Assembly (NCBI RefSeq): GCF_047511655.1
Contig: NC_133390.1
Location: forward strand, 135,151,583-135,215,582
DNA: 64,000 nucleotides
Reading direction: 5' to 3'
Origin: Castor canadensis
Taxonomy: Eukaryota > Chordata > Mammalia > Rodentia > Castoridae
The notes under the pieces were generated by a model. The model had not been told where the DNA came from and made no database searches. It worked only from the letters and a program-made list of their open reading frames with translations. Below, piece by piece: positions 52,010-63,960 of the stretch (position 1 is the first letter of the stretch; the number at the start of each line of letters is the position of its first letter). Made by a program: the position numbers and the translations under genes.

Positions 52010-55000
52010 CTAATGTCTGCATATGAGGGAGAACATACGATTTTTGGTCTTTTGGGCCAGGCCAATCAGAATAATGTTCTCCAGTTCCATCCATTTACCT
52101 GAGAATGATAATATTTCATTCTTCTTCATGGCTGCATAAAATTCCATTGTGTATAAATACCACATTTTCTTAATCCATTCGTCAGTAGTGGGACATCTTG
52201 GCTGTTTCTATAATTTGGCTATTGTGAATAATGCTGCAATAAACATGGGTGTGCAGGTGCCTCTGGAGTAACCTGTGTCACAGTCTTTTGGGTATATCCC
52301 CAAGAGTGGTATTGCTGGATCATATGATAGATCAATGTTTAGCTTTTTAAGTAGCCTCCAAATTTTTTTCCAGAGTGGTTGTACTAGTTTACACTCCCAA
52401 CAGCAGTGTAAGAGGGTTCCTTTTTCCCCGCATCCTTGCCAACACCTGTTGTTGGTGGTGTTGCTAATGATGGCTATTCTAACAGGAGTGAGGTGGAATC
52501 TTAGTGTGGTTTTAATTTGCATTTCCTTTATTGCTAGAGATGGTGAGCATTTTTTCATGTGTTTTTTGGCCATTTGGATTTCTTCTTTTGAGAAAGTTCT
52601 GTTTAGTTCACTTGCCCATTTCTTCATTGGTTCATTAGTTTTGGGAGAATTTAGTTTTTTAAGTTCCCTATATATTCTGTTTATCAGTCCTTTGTCTGAT
52701 GTGTAGCTGGAAAATATTTTCTCCCACTCTGTGGGTGTTCTCTTCAGTTTAGAGACCATTTCTTTTGTTGAGCAGAAGCTTTTTAGTTTTATGAGGTCCC
52801 ATTTATCTATGCTGTCTCTTAGTTGCTGAGCTGCTGGGGTTCCATTGAGAAAGTTCTTGCCTATACCTGTTAGTTCCAAAGTATTTCCTACTCTTTCCTG
52901 TACCAACTTTAGCATTTGGGGTCTGATATTAAGATCCTTGATCCATTTTGAGTTAATATTGGTATAGAGTGATAAACATGGATCTATTTTCAGTTTTTTG
53001 CAGAATGCTAACCAGTTTTACCAGAGGTTATTGTTGAAGAGGCTGTCTTTTCTCCATTGTATATTTTTAGCCCCTTTGTCAAAGATAAGTTGGTTATAGT
53101 TGTGTGGCTCCATATCCACGTCCTCTATTCTGTTCCACTGTCTTCATGTCTGTTTTTGTGCCAGTGCCATGCTGTTTTTAATGTTATTGCTTTGTAATAT
53201 AGTTTGAAGTCGAGTATTGTGATACCTTCAGCATTGTTCTTTTGACTGAGTATTGCCTTGGCTATTTGTGGCCTATGTGTTTCCATATAAATTTAACTGT
53301 AGATTTTTCAATCTCTTTGATGAATGTCATTGGGATTTTGATGGGAATTGCATTAAACATGTAGATTACTTTTGGGAGTATAGACATTTTTACTATGTTG
53401 ATTCTACCAATCCATAAGCATGGGAGCTCTCTCCACTTTCTATAGTCTTCCTCAATCTCTTTCTTCAGAAGTTTGTAGTTTTCCTTATAGAGGTCATTCA
53501 CATCCTTTGTTAAGTTTACACCTAGCTGTTTGATGTTTTTTGAGGCTATTGTAAATGGAATTGTTTTCATATACTCTTTCTCAGTTTGTTCATTATTAGT
53601 GTATAGAAATGCTAATGATTTTTCTATGTTGATTTTATATCCTGCTACCTTGCTATAGCTGTTGATGGTGTCTAGGAGCTTTTGAGTAGAGTTTTTTGGG
53701 TTTTTAAGGTATAGGATCATATCGTCTGCAAATAGGGATATTTTGACAGTTTCTTTACCTATTTGTATTCTTTTTATTCCTTCTTCTTGCCTAATTGCTC
53801 TGGCTAGGAATTCCAGTACTATGTTGAATAGGAGTGGAGATAGTGGGCATCCTTGACTCATTCCTGATTTTAGAGGGAATGGTTTCAATTTTTCACCATT
53901 AAATATAATGCTGGCTGTAGGTTTGTCATATATAGCTTTTATAATGTTGAGGTACTTTCCTTCTATTCCTAGTTTTCTTAGGGCTTTTCTCAGGAAATGG
54001 TGTTGGATCTTATCAAAGGCTTTTTCTGCATCTATTGAGATGATGAAGTGATTTTTGTCTTTGCTTCTGTTAATGTGGTTTATTACGTTTATTGATTTGC
54101 ATATGTTGGACCACCCCTGCATCCCTGGGGTGAAGCCTACTTGGTTGTGGTGAATGATCTTTTTGATGTGTTGTTGAATTCAGTTTGCCATTATTTTGTT
54201 GAGGATTTTTGCATCAATGTTCATTAAGGAGATTGGCCTATAATTCTCCTTTTGGAGGTGTCTTTGCCTGGTTTTGGGGTAAGTGTAATACTGGCTTCAT
54301 AAAATGTGTTAGGCAGTTTTCCTTCCCTTTTTGTTTTGTGGAACAGTTTAAGGAGGGTTGGTACTAGTTATTCTTTAAATGTCTGGTAGAATTCAGCAGA
54401 GAATCCATCAAGTCCTGGACTTTTCTTTTTAGGGAGACTCTTGATTGCTGCTTTAATTTCATTTTGTGTTATAGATCTATTCAGGTGATTAATGTTCTCT
54501 TGGTTCAGTTTTGGATGATCATATGTATCTAGAAATCTGTCCTTTTCTTTAAGATAATTGAATTTATTTGAACATAGGTTATCAAAGTAGTCTGATGAAT
54601 TCCTGGACATCCATGGTGTTTGTTCTTATCTCCCTTTTTGCATTCCTGATTTTACTAATTTGGGTTTTTTTCTCTCCTCGTTTTGGTCAGGTTTGCCAGG
54701 GGTCTATCAATCTTGTTTATTTTTTCAAAGAAACAACTTTTTGTTTCCTTAATTCTTTGTATAGTTTTTTGGTTTCTATTTCATTGATTTCAGCTCTTAT
54801 TTTTATTATTTCTCTCCTATAAGTTTTGGGATTTGTTTGTTCTTGTTTTTCTAGGAGTCTGAGATGTATCATTAGGTCATTGATTTGAAATCTTTCAGTT
54901 TTTTTAATATATGCACTCATGGCTATCAACTTTCCTCTCATGACTGCCTTTGCTGTGTCCCATAGGTTCTGGTAGGTTGTGTTTTCATTTTCATTGACTT

Positions 55001-55823
55001 CCAGGAACTTTTTAATTTCCTCTTTTATTTCATCAATGACCTCTTGTTCATTAAACAATGAGTCATTCAGTTTCCAGCTGTTTACATGTTTTTTGTTTTT
55101 ATTTTTGTGGTTGAGTTCTAGTTTTATTGCATTGTGATCAGATAGAATGCATGGTATAATTTCTATTTTCTTATATTTGCTGAGGCTTGATTTGCTTTGT
55201 GCCCTAGTATATGATCTATTTTGGAGATGGTTCCGTGGGCTGCTGAGAAGAATGTATATTGTGTAGAAGTTGGATGAAATGTTCTGTAGACATCAACTAG
55301 GTCCATTTGATCTATGGTATATTTTAGATCTAGGATTTCTTTATTGATTTTTGTTTGGATGACCTATCTATTGATGATAGTGGGGTGTTAAAATCTCCCA
55401 CAACCACTGTTGGAGTTAATATATGCTTTTAGGTCTTTCAGGGTATGTTTGATGAAATTCGGTGCATTGACATTAGGTGCATATAGGTTGATAATTATTA
55501 TTTCCTTTTGGTCTATTTCCCTTTTATTAGTATTTAATGTCCTTCTTTATCTCGTTTGATCAATGTAGGTTTGAAGTCTACTTTGTCAGAGATAAATATT
55601 GCTACTCCTACCTGTTTTCAGGGGCCATTGACTTGTAAATCTTCTTCCAGCCTTTCATCCTAAGCCTATGTTTATTTCTATCGATGTGATGGGTCTCCTG
55701 TAAGAAACAAATTGTTGAGTCTTCCTTTTTAATCCAGTTCATCAAATGGTGCCTTTTGATGGGGGAATTAAGTCCATTAATATTAAGTGTTAGTACTGAT
55801 AGGTATGTGGCGATTCCTGTCAT
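52010..55823 (-). pseudogene. L1 ORF2 (endonuclease/reverse transcriptase), broken
   Basis: The start is MTGIATYLSVLTLNINGLNS, the N-terminus of the apurinic-like endonuclease with its Asn active-site segment. The 3.81-kb span equals a complete L1 ORF2. The frame is kept only in pieces: 55,608-55,823 (endonuclease start), 54,717-55,058, 54,368-54,610, 53,262-54,122 (reverse transcriptase) and 52,208-52,915 (C-terminal). The RT piece has [10 protein letters not shown] near residue 31, SQGCPLSP at 89 and the catalytic FADD at 131-134 of that piece. The C-terminal Cys/His segment ([14 protein letters not shown]) is present. A Trp-to-stop change closes the last piece at 52,208, and another in-frame TGA lies near 54,180. 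It is a dead copy of the protein that nicks and copies in human-type L1 retrotransposition. Confidence 0.93.
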
Positions 55824-55872
55824 TTAGTTGTCTTAGTTTTTTAAGGTTTGATTGTGTGTACCTAAGTTGAGG

Positions 55873-56985
55873 TTGCTTTCTATTTTCTTGCTTTTTCTTT
55901 TCCTGTAGTTTGGTACTGCCTGCCCTTTCATTGTTATGTTGGGTTTCACTTTCTATGTGCAGAATCCCTCGAAGAATTTTTTGTAGTGGTGGCTTTGTGG
56001 TAATATATTGTTTTAGTTTCTGCTTATCATGGGAAGACTTTTATTGCTCCATCTAGTTTGAATGATAGTTTTGCCTGGTAGAGTATCCTAGGGTTGAAGC
56101 TATTTTTATTCAGTGCCTGGAAGACCTCACCCCAAGCTCTTCTTGCTTTTAATGTTTCTGTTGAGAAGTCTACTGTGATTTTGATGGGTTTACCTTTGTA
56201 TGTTATTTGTTTTTTCTCTCTTACAGCCTTCAATATTCTTTCTCGAGTCTCTGCACTTGTTGTTTTAATGATAATATGCTGTGTGGCAGTTCTATTTTGG
56301 TCAGATCTGTTTGGTGTTCTGGAGGTCTCTTGCACCTGTATGGGCATAGATTTCTCAATGCCCATGATTCTCAGGTTTGGTCTTTTGATGGAGTCAGTGA
56401 GTTCTTGCGTTTTCTTTTCACAGGTCTTGAGTTGTTTAACTAATAGTTCTTCAGTTTTTCCTTTAATTACCATTTCATCTTGAAGTTCTGAGATTCTGTG
56501 TTCTGCTTGTTCTAGTCTGCTGGATTGGCCTTCCATTTTGTTTTGCATTTCTTTTTTGTTCTTTTTTCGGAGGTTTTCCATATCCTGAGTCACTTCCTCT
56601 TTAATATTGTCTATTTTCACCCTGAGTTCACTTATCTCTTTATTTATCTTGTTCTTTGTTTCACTTTGGTGTTTATGCAGTGCTTCTATAGTTTCTTTTA
56701 TTTGTTCTTGTACTTTCTCAAATTCTCTATTTTTGTTGTCTTGGAATTTCTTGAGTGTCTCCTGTACATTTTGGTTGTCTGTATCCAGTATCATCTGTAT
56801 AAAATTCTCATTGATTACTTGCAGGATTTCTTCTTTCAGAGTGTTCTTGTGGGATTCATTGTGTTCTTTGGCATAGTTTATCTTTGTTTCGTTGGAGTCT
56901 GGATCTGAGTAGCTGTTTTCTTCATTTCCCTCTGGTTCCTGTACTAATTTATTACTGAGGGGAGTGGTTTCCTTCTATTTTCCAT
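55873..56985 (-). pseudogene. L1 ORF1 (RNA-binding coiled-coil protein), broken
   Basis: The nominal span is ~370 codons, the usual ORF1p size. The longest intact piece is 56,027-56,794 (255 codons). Its first ~125 residues are Lys/Glu-rich with heptad-like pattern (coiled coil). It continues into the RRM-like segment (LRIMGIEKS) and the C-terminal domain (RILKAVREKKQITYKGKPIKI). The likely original ATG (56,985-56,983) is out of frame with this piece because of a shift in the C-run near 56,965. A 1-bp insertion near 56,026 then makes a premature stop after IKVFP. ORF1p normally coats L1 RNA as trimers; this copy cannot encode it. Confidence 0.9.
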
Positions 56986-58368
56986 CTTCCCATCATTGCC
57001 CTTGCTATTGTTACCGTTCCTGTACTGTGTGTATTTCAGTATTGTCTAGCTTGTAATAATACCAATGGTGATATCTAGAATGGAAGGGTGAGAGGGGAGG
57101 GAAAGTAAAGAAGGTAAAGAAAAAAAGGAAAAACAAACAACTAAACAAACAAACAAACAACAACAAAACCAGTGCCAAAGAAATAAACAGGGAGAGATAG
57201 TGTACTAATCAATGGTAAGCTAAACAGGCATTAGAAAGACAGAGAGAGGATTAAAAAAAAAATCCCCAAGTTCAAATGCAATAAAGTTTCAGTCTTAATA
57301 ATTTTGCTGTTAGTCCCTCAGCCTCCAATCCTGGAGATGGTGTCTCAGAAGTAGTTTGGTCATTGTCTCATCAAAGGGGAAAAAAACCAAAAAACAAAAC
57401 AAACAAAAAAACAAAAAACAAAAGCAAAACAAAACAAAAATCCCAAGTTCAAATGCAATGCAGTTTCAGTTAGTTTTTCAGCTTCTAGTTCTAGTTTTGT
57501 CATTGTCACATCAAAGGAAGAGAAAAAAAAAAGAGTCTGGAGACAGCATTGTTTATGTCTATCTGAGGCTGTGGCTCACCTGTGAGCTGCTGTCAGCCAG
57601 CTGTTTCTGGAGGATTTATTGACTGCAGATCTCAGGAATGAGCTTAACACTCATCTACCTCCTCAGGCTTTGTTTATTTAGAGTTCTCCTGGGTGCGACA
57701 GCCACTGTTACAAGCCTTCCCTTCTGCAAGCACACTGGGGGAGGTGGTGCTACACCCGCCTTCTCTGACTGGCTTGTTTATTTACAGATTGTGTGGGAAG
57801 TGCCCCTTCCCCACTCTCTAGTGGAACCCTCCTCATGACAGCCACTGTTACAAGCTTTCCCATTCCAAGATTGCTGGGTGGGGGCCATCACTCCTGCCTT
57901 CTCAGGCCGGCTTATTTAATTACAGTTCTGTGAGGGATTGCACCCCCCCACTCTTCAGAGCATAGGGCACCCTGCCCTCTTTGCTACATGTCTTTTTGTT
58001 GTTGTTGTTGTTTATCAGTTTGGTTTTATTTTCTTTTTTCCCTGGGTGGGGGTCAGTCTGTCCAGGGGGCTATGCTGATCTGGCCCAGGGTTGTCTGTGG
58101 GAGTACCTTGTGCTGCTTAGCTCACCTGGTGGTCTGCTTCTCTAGAGCCAGTAGGAGCTGGTGTCTGGCAGCATGGGAGCCCTCCTGGTTTCTCCATTTA
58201 ACGTGGAGTGGGGACGCTGTGTGTGGGCTGGGGTTGTGGAGGAGTCGGAGTTTTGCCTCTTCTTGGTGGTTTTTCCTGCAAGGTGTATCTCCAGCATCTC
58301 TCCAAGATTTTACTTTAGGAAGCATGCTTTCTGCTTCCTCCCTCTAGTTGCCATCTTGTAATCTCCTC
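56986..58368 (-). promoter_or_regulatory. L1 5'UTR / internal promoter region with tandem duplications
   Basis: The sequence upstream of ORF1 is noncoding. It includes G/C-rich portions (57,640-58,340) and A-rich (CAAA)n stretches (57,120-57,175 and 57,380-57,440). Two tandem duplications are visible: ~140 bp (57,697 and 57,837 both begin gacagccactgttacaagc) and ~178 bp (57,262 and 57,440 both contain 'aagttcaaatgcaat'). Promoter function is inferred from position and from L1 biology. Confidence 0.75.
58350..58358 (-). promoter_or_regulatory. YY1-like motif at L1 5' end
   Basis: The - strand reads CAAGATGGC starting 11 bases from the element's 5' end. This equals the YY1 site that sets the start site in human L1 at nearly the same offset. 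Motif and position are seen; function here is inference. Confidence 0.65.
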
Positions 58369-58380
58369 TTGTTTTTCTTT
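58369..58380 (+). repeat. L1 target-site duplication, right copy
   Basis: TTGTTTTTCTTT, identical to 51,510-51,521, directly abutting the L1 5' end. Confidence 0.7.
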
Positions 58381-58399
58381 ATTTATTTTATTAATTTAT

Positions 58400-58482
58400 T
58401 TTTGAGACAGGGTCTCACTATTTGGTTTCAGGTTTGCCTCAAACTTCTGATCTTCTTGTGTTGGCATTACAGGTATACATCA
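58400..58482 (-). mobile_element. B1-like SINE, antisense, degraded
   Basis: 'tttttgagacagggtctcac', then 'ggtttgcctcaaacttctga' and 'gtgttggcattacaggtat' are the 7SL-type monomer in reverse. The SINE's T-rich (A-tail) side is where the full-length L1 inserted. Confidence 0.85.
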
Positions 58483-58904
58483 GAACAATTGGCTGCAAAT
58501 TGGATTCTTACAATATCTGGATGAAAGAAAAATTTGAAGAAAAACAGAAAATCTTTATGAAGATTTTCTTTATTTTAATGTTACCTGTCTTTCTTTTAAT
58601 AATTCTCAATCACCATTGGTTAGTTCAAATATAGATGACCATTCTGTTATAAGCATTACTCCCTAAGAACCCCCCTCCTTAATATTGGGCTTGAAATTAT
58701 AGTCCCATATTTATCTGCATCACTCTCATTTCTCAGTCCCAATTCAATACTCTTATATAAAAAATTCTTATTGTCACAGTATTGGGGTTCACACATTAAG
58801 AGCCCTTTTAGAGGATTTTGCTATTTTTTCTCATTGACAGATTAACTCCAATGAAGTCTGATTTTTAGCCCTAATATTTTTTTTCCTTATTGCACATGAC
58901 CTAT
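58483..58904. other. Intergenic, no gene recognised
   Basis: A/T-rich with no recognisable repeat or exon. Confidence 0.35.
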
Positions 58905-59215
58905 TACAGATGTTCCTTTATTTATGACAAGGTTACATCCCAATAAACACATCAGAAGTTGAGACTATTATAACCTGAAAATCCATTTAGAATACCTAAA
59001 CTGAACTTCATAGTTTAGTCTCTCTTAAACATGTTCAGAAAACTTTCATTAGCCTACTGTTGGGAAAAATCACTTAACACAAATCCTATTTTACAACAAA
59101 GTGTTGAATATTTCATGCAATTTATTGAATACTATTCTGACAGTGAAAGCAGAATGACTGTGTAGATATACTTCTGAACCATTGTAAAGTGGGGGGGAGG
59201 TGGCACAAACAATGT
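58905..59215 (+). mobile_element. Tigger-type (TcMar) non-autonomous DNA transposon
   Basis: The conserved order 'atgacaaggttacatcccaa', 'taaacacatcagaagttgag', 'tagaatacctaaactgaact', 'cattagcctactgttgggaa', 'aaatcctattttacaacaaa' and 'gtgttgaatatttcatgcaa' is that of a mammalian Tigger/MER44-like element. The terminal inverted repeats are too degraded to place exactly. Confidence 0.75.
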
Positions 59216-59414
59216 ATACACATGTTAAGTAAATATCAAAATGATAAAATAAAAGGTGAAAAAATAAAAAAAGTTGAAACATTATTAAGCCAAACCAGCA
59301 TAAGCTGGAGACCATCTGACTTGTTTTTCTTTGGAAATCCAAATATATAAGAAAATATGAGTCAAGCTCCTAGATGAGTGTTTCCATCTCATCAGAATCT
59401 AAGAGCAAAAGCTC

Positions 59415-59582
59415 AACTATTTTTAAAAAAATTATGTGCATATAGTAGTTGTACAGAGGGATACATTGTGACATTTACATATGTGCTTACACATATCTCA
59501 ATTAGATTCACCCCTCCATTGCCTCACTCATCCATCCTCTCCCCATTCTTAGAACCATTTCAACAAGACTCATTGATCTATT
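59415..59582 (-). mobile_element. Older L1 3'UTR end, antisense
   Basis: 'gagggatacattgtgacatt', 'tacatatgtgcttacacata' and 'tctcaattagattcacccct' followed by 'agaaccatttcaacaagact' resemble the antisense 3' end of an older L1 family. The next, younger L1 joins directly at 59,583. Confidence 0.55.
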
Positions 59583-60087
59583 TTCTTTTTTTCTTCGTTT
59601 TTTTATTATTCATATGTGCATACAATGCATGGGTCATTTCTCTCCCCTGCCCCCACCCCCTACTTACCACCCACTCCACCCCCTCCTTCTCCCTCCCACC
59701 CCCTTGCTTCCCAGCAGAAACTATTTTGCCCTTATCACTAATTTTGTTGAAGAGAGAGCATAAGCAATAATAGGAAGGAACAAGGGTTTTTGCTAGTTAA
59801 GATAAGGTTAACTATACAGGGAGTTGATGCACATTAATTTCCTGTGTGTGTGTGTGTTCCTTTCTAGGTTAATTCTTTTTGATCTAACCTTTTCTTTAGT
59901 TCCTGGTCACCTTCTCCTATTGGCCTCAGTTGCTTTTTAAGGTATCTGCTTTAGTTTCTCTGCATTGAGGGCAACAAATGCTAGATAATTTTTTAGGTGT
60001 CTTACCTATCCTCATCCTTCCCTTCTATGCTCTCGCTTTTATCATGTGATCAAAGTCCAATCCCCTTGTTGTGTTTGCCCTTGATAT

Positions 60088-63000
60088 AATGTTTGCATAT
60101 GAGGGAGAACATATGAGTTTTGGTCTTTTGGGCCAGGCTAACCTCACTCAGAATGATGTTCTCCAATTCCATCCATTTACCAGCAAATGATAATATTTAT
60201 TCTTCTTCAGGGCTGCATAAAATTCCATTGTGTATAGATACCACATTTTCTTGATCCATTCGTCAGTGGTGGGGAATCTTGGCTGTTTCCATAACTTGGC
60301 TATTGTGAATAGTGCTGCAATAAACATGGGTGTGCAGGTGCCTCTGGAGTAACCTGTGTCACAGTCTTTTGGGTATATCCCTAAGAGTGGTATTGCTGGA
60401 TCATATGGTAGATCAATGTTTAGCTTTTTAAGTAGCCTCCAAAATTTTTTCCAGAGTGGTTGTACTAGTTTACATTCCCATCAACAGTGTAAGAGGTTTC
60501 CTTTTTCCCCCCATCCTCAACAACACCTGTTGTTGGTGGTGTTGCTAATGATGGCTATTCTAACAGGGGTGAGGTGGAATCTTAGTGTGGTTTTAATTTG
60601 CATTTCCTTTATTGCTAGAGATGGTGAGCATTTTTTCATGTGTTTTTTGGCCATTTGAATTTCTTCTTTTGAGAAAGTTCTGTTTAGTTCACTTGCCCAT
60701 TTCTTCATTGGTTCATTAGTTTTGGGAGAATTTAGTTTTTTAAGTTCCCTATATATTCTGGTTATCAGTCCTTTGTCTGATGTGTAGCTGGCAAATATTT
60801 TCTCCCACTCTGTGGGTGTTCTCTTCAGTTTAGAGACCATTTCTTTTGATGAACAGAAGCTTTTTAGTTTTATGAAGTCCCATTTACCTATGCTATCTCT
60901 TAGTTGCTGTGCTGCTGGGATTCCATTGAGAAAGTTCTTACCTATACCTACTAACTCCAGAGTATTTCCTACTCTTTCCTGTATCAACTTTAGAGTTTGT
61001 GGTCTGATATTAAGATCCTTGATCCATTTTGAGTTAATCTTGGTATAGGGTGATATACATGGATCTAGTTTCAGTTTTTTGCAGACTGCTAACCAGTTTT
61101 CCCAGCAGTTTTTGTTGAAGAGGCTGCTTTTTCTCCATCATATATTTTTACTGCCTTTGTCAAAGACAAGGTGGTTATAGTTGTGTGGCTTCATATCTGG
61201 ATCCTCTATTCTGTTCCACTTGTCTTCATGTCTGTTTTTGTGCCAGTACCATGCTGTTTTTATTGTTATTGCTTTGTAATATAGTTTGAAGTCAGGTATC
61301 GTTATACCTCCAGGATTGTTCTTTTGACTGAGTATTGCCTTGGCTATTTGTGGCCTATGTGTTTCCATATAAATGTAATCGTAGGTTTTTCAATCTCTTT
61401 AATGAATGTCATTGGAATTTTGATGGGAATTCCATTAAACGTGTAGATTACTTTTGGGAGTATAGACATTTTTACTATGTTGATTCTACCAATCCATGAA
61501 CATGGGAGCTCTCTCCACTTTCTATAGTCTTCCTCAATCTCTTTCTTCAGAAGTTTATAGTTTTCCTTGTAGAGGTCGTTCACCTCTTTTGTTAGGTTTA
61601 CACCTAGGTATTTGATTTTTTTTTGAGGCTATTGTAAATGGAATTGTTTTCATATATTCTTTTTCAATTTGTTCATTAGCAGTATATAGAAATGCTAATG
61701 AATTTTCTATGTTGATTTTATATCCTGCTACCTTGCTGTAGCTATTGATGGTGTCTAGGAGCTTTTCAGTAGAGTTTTTTGGGTCTTTAAGGTATAGGAT
61801 CATGTCATCTGCAAATAGGGATATTTTGACAGTTTCTTTACCTATTTGTATTTTTTTATTCCTTCTTCTTGCCTAATTGCTCTGGCTAAGAATTCCAGTA
61901 CTATGTTGAATAGGAATAGAGATATTGGGCATCCTTGACTCATTTCCTGATTTTAGAGGGAATGGTTTCAGTTTTTCTCCATTAAGTATAATGCTGGCTG
62001 TAGGTTTGTCATATATAGCTTTTATAATGTTGAGGTACTTTCCTTCTATTCTAGTTTTCTTAGGGCTTTTCTCATGAAATGGTGTTGGATCTTATCAAAG
62101 GCTTTTTCTGCATCTATTGAGATGATCAAGTGGTTTTTGTCTTTGCTTCTGTTAATGTGGTTTATTACATTTATGGATTTTCATATGTTGAATCACCCCT
62201 GCATTCCTGGGATGAAGCCTACTTGGTCATGGTGAATGATCTTTTTGATGTGTTGTTGAATTTGGTTTGCCATTATTTTGTTGAGGATTTTTGCATCAAT
62301 GTTCATTAAGGAGATTGACCTATAGTTCTCCTTTTTGGAGGTGTCTTTGCCTGGTTTTGGGATAAGTGTAATACTGGCTTCATAAAATGTGTTAGGCAGT
62401 TTTCCTTCCCTTTCTATTTCGTGGAACAGTTTAAGGAGGGTTGGCATCAGTTCTTCTTTAAAGGTCTGATAGAATTCAGCAGAGAATCTCTCAGGTTCTG
62501 GACTTTTCTTTTTAGGGAGACTCTTGATTGCTGTTTCAATTTCATTTGTGTTATAAATCTATTCAGGTGATTAATGTCCTCCTGGTTCAGTTTTGGATGA
62601 TGATATGTATCTAAAAATCTGTCCATTTCTTTAAGATTTTCACATTTATTTGAATTTAGGTTCTTGAAGTAGTCTCTGATGATTTCCTGGACTTCCATGG
62701 TGTTTGTTGTTATCTCCCCTTTTGCATTCCTGATTCTCCTAATTTGAGTTTTTTCTCTCCTTATTGTAGTCAGGTTTGCCAGGGGTCTGTCAATCTTGTT
62801 TATTTTTTCAAAGAACCAACTTTTTGTTTCATTAATTCTTTGTATAGTTTTTTTGGTTTCTATTTCGTTGATTTCAGCTCTTATTTTTATTATTTCTCTC
62901 CTTCTATTTGTTTTGGGATTTGCTTGTTCTTGTTTTTCTAGGAGTTTGAGATGTATCATTAGGTCATTGATTTGGGATCTTTCAGTCTTTTTAGCATATG

Positions 63001-63910
63001 CACTCATGGCTATCAACTTTCCTCTCATGACTGCCTTTGCTGTGTCCCATAGGTTCCAGTAGGTTGCGTTTTCATTTTCATTGACTTTCAGGAACTTTTA
63101 AATTTCCTCTTTTATTTCATCAATGACCCATTGTTCATTATGTAATGAGTTATTCAGTTTCCAGCTGTTTGCATGTTTTTTGTCTTTACTTTTGTGGTTG
63201 AGTTCTAGTTTTATTGCATTGTGATCAGATAGTATGCATGGCATAATTTCTATTTTCTTATATTTGCTGAGGCTTGCTTTGTGCCCTAGGATATGATTTA
63301 TTTTGGAGAAGGTTCCATGAGCTGCTGAGAAGAATGTATATTGTGTAGAAGTTGGATGAAATGTTCAGTAGACATCTAGTAGGTCCATTTGATCTACTGT
63401 ATATTTTAGATCTTGTATTTCTTTTTTGATTTTTTGTTTTGATGACCTATCTATTGATGATAATGGGGTGTTAAAATCTCCCACAACCACTGTGTTGAAG
63501 TTAATATATGCTTTTAGGTCTTTCAGGATATGTTTCATGAAATTGGGTGCTTTGACATTGGGTGCATATAGGTTGATAAGTATTATTTCCTTTTGGTCTA
63601 GTTCCCCTTTTATTAGTATGGAATGTCCTTTTTTATTTCATTTGATCAATGTAGGTTTGAAGTCTACTTTTTCAGAGATAAGTATTGGTAATCCTGCCTG
63701 TTTTCGGGGGTCATTGCCTTGGTAAATCTTCTTCCAGCCTTTCATTCTGAGCCTATGTTTATTTCTGTTGGTGAGATGGGTCTCTTGTAAGCAACAAATT
63801 GTTGGATCTTCCTTTTTAATCCATTTCGTCAAACAGTGCCTTTTGATGGTTGAATTAAGTCCATTAACATTAAGTGTTAGTACTGATAGGTACGTGGTGA
63901 TTCCTGTCAT
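60088..63910 (-). pseudogene. L1 ORF2, complete span, broken
   Basis: The start is MTGITTYLSVLTLNVNGLNS (endonuclease). The ~3.82-kb length is normal. Open pieces are 63,638-63,910 (endonuclease), 62,447-63,028 and 62,193-62,447, 61,555-61,803 (just after FADD, which is at 61,804-61,815), 61,344-61,583, 61,138-61,368 and 60,517-60,987. A codon that is CGA (Arg) in the 35-kb copy is TGA here, closing the piece ending at 60,517; a CpG transition explains it. The normal TAG stop at 60,088 is changed to TAT. Inactive. Confidence 0.93.
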
Positions 63911-63960
63911 TTAGTTGTCTTAGGTGTTTGAAGGTTTGATTGTGTGTACCTAAGTTGAGG

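Larger units (their letters stand above)
51522..58368 (-). mobile_element. Full-length L1 (~6.85 kb), antisense, ORFs broken
   Basis: In element order the parts are a 5'UTR (58,368-56,986, ~1.38 kb), ORF1 (56,985-55,873), a ~50-bp spacer, ORF2 (55,823-52,010), a 3'UTR with C-rich (sense G-rich) tract, and an A tail (poly-T at 51,523-51,530). A 12-bp target-site duplication flanks it. The 5' end reads GAGGAGATTACAAGATGGC in sense, the kind of start seen in full-length L1s. All parts match the other two young L1s here. Several frameshifts and nonsense mutations make it incapable of autonomous movement. Confidence 0.93.

Noticed and set aside
56094..56908. Frames of 78-129 codons on the + strand
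   Set aside because: They are antisense shadows of L1 ORF1.
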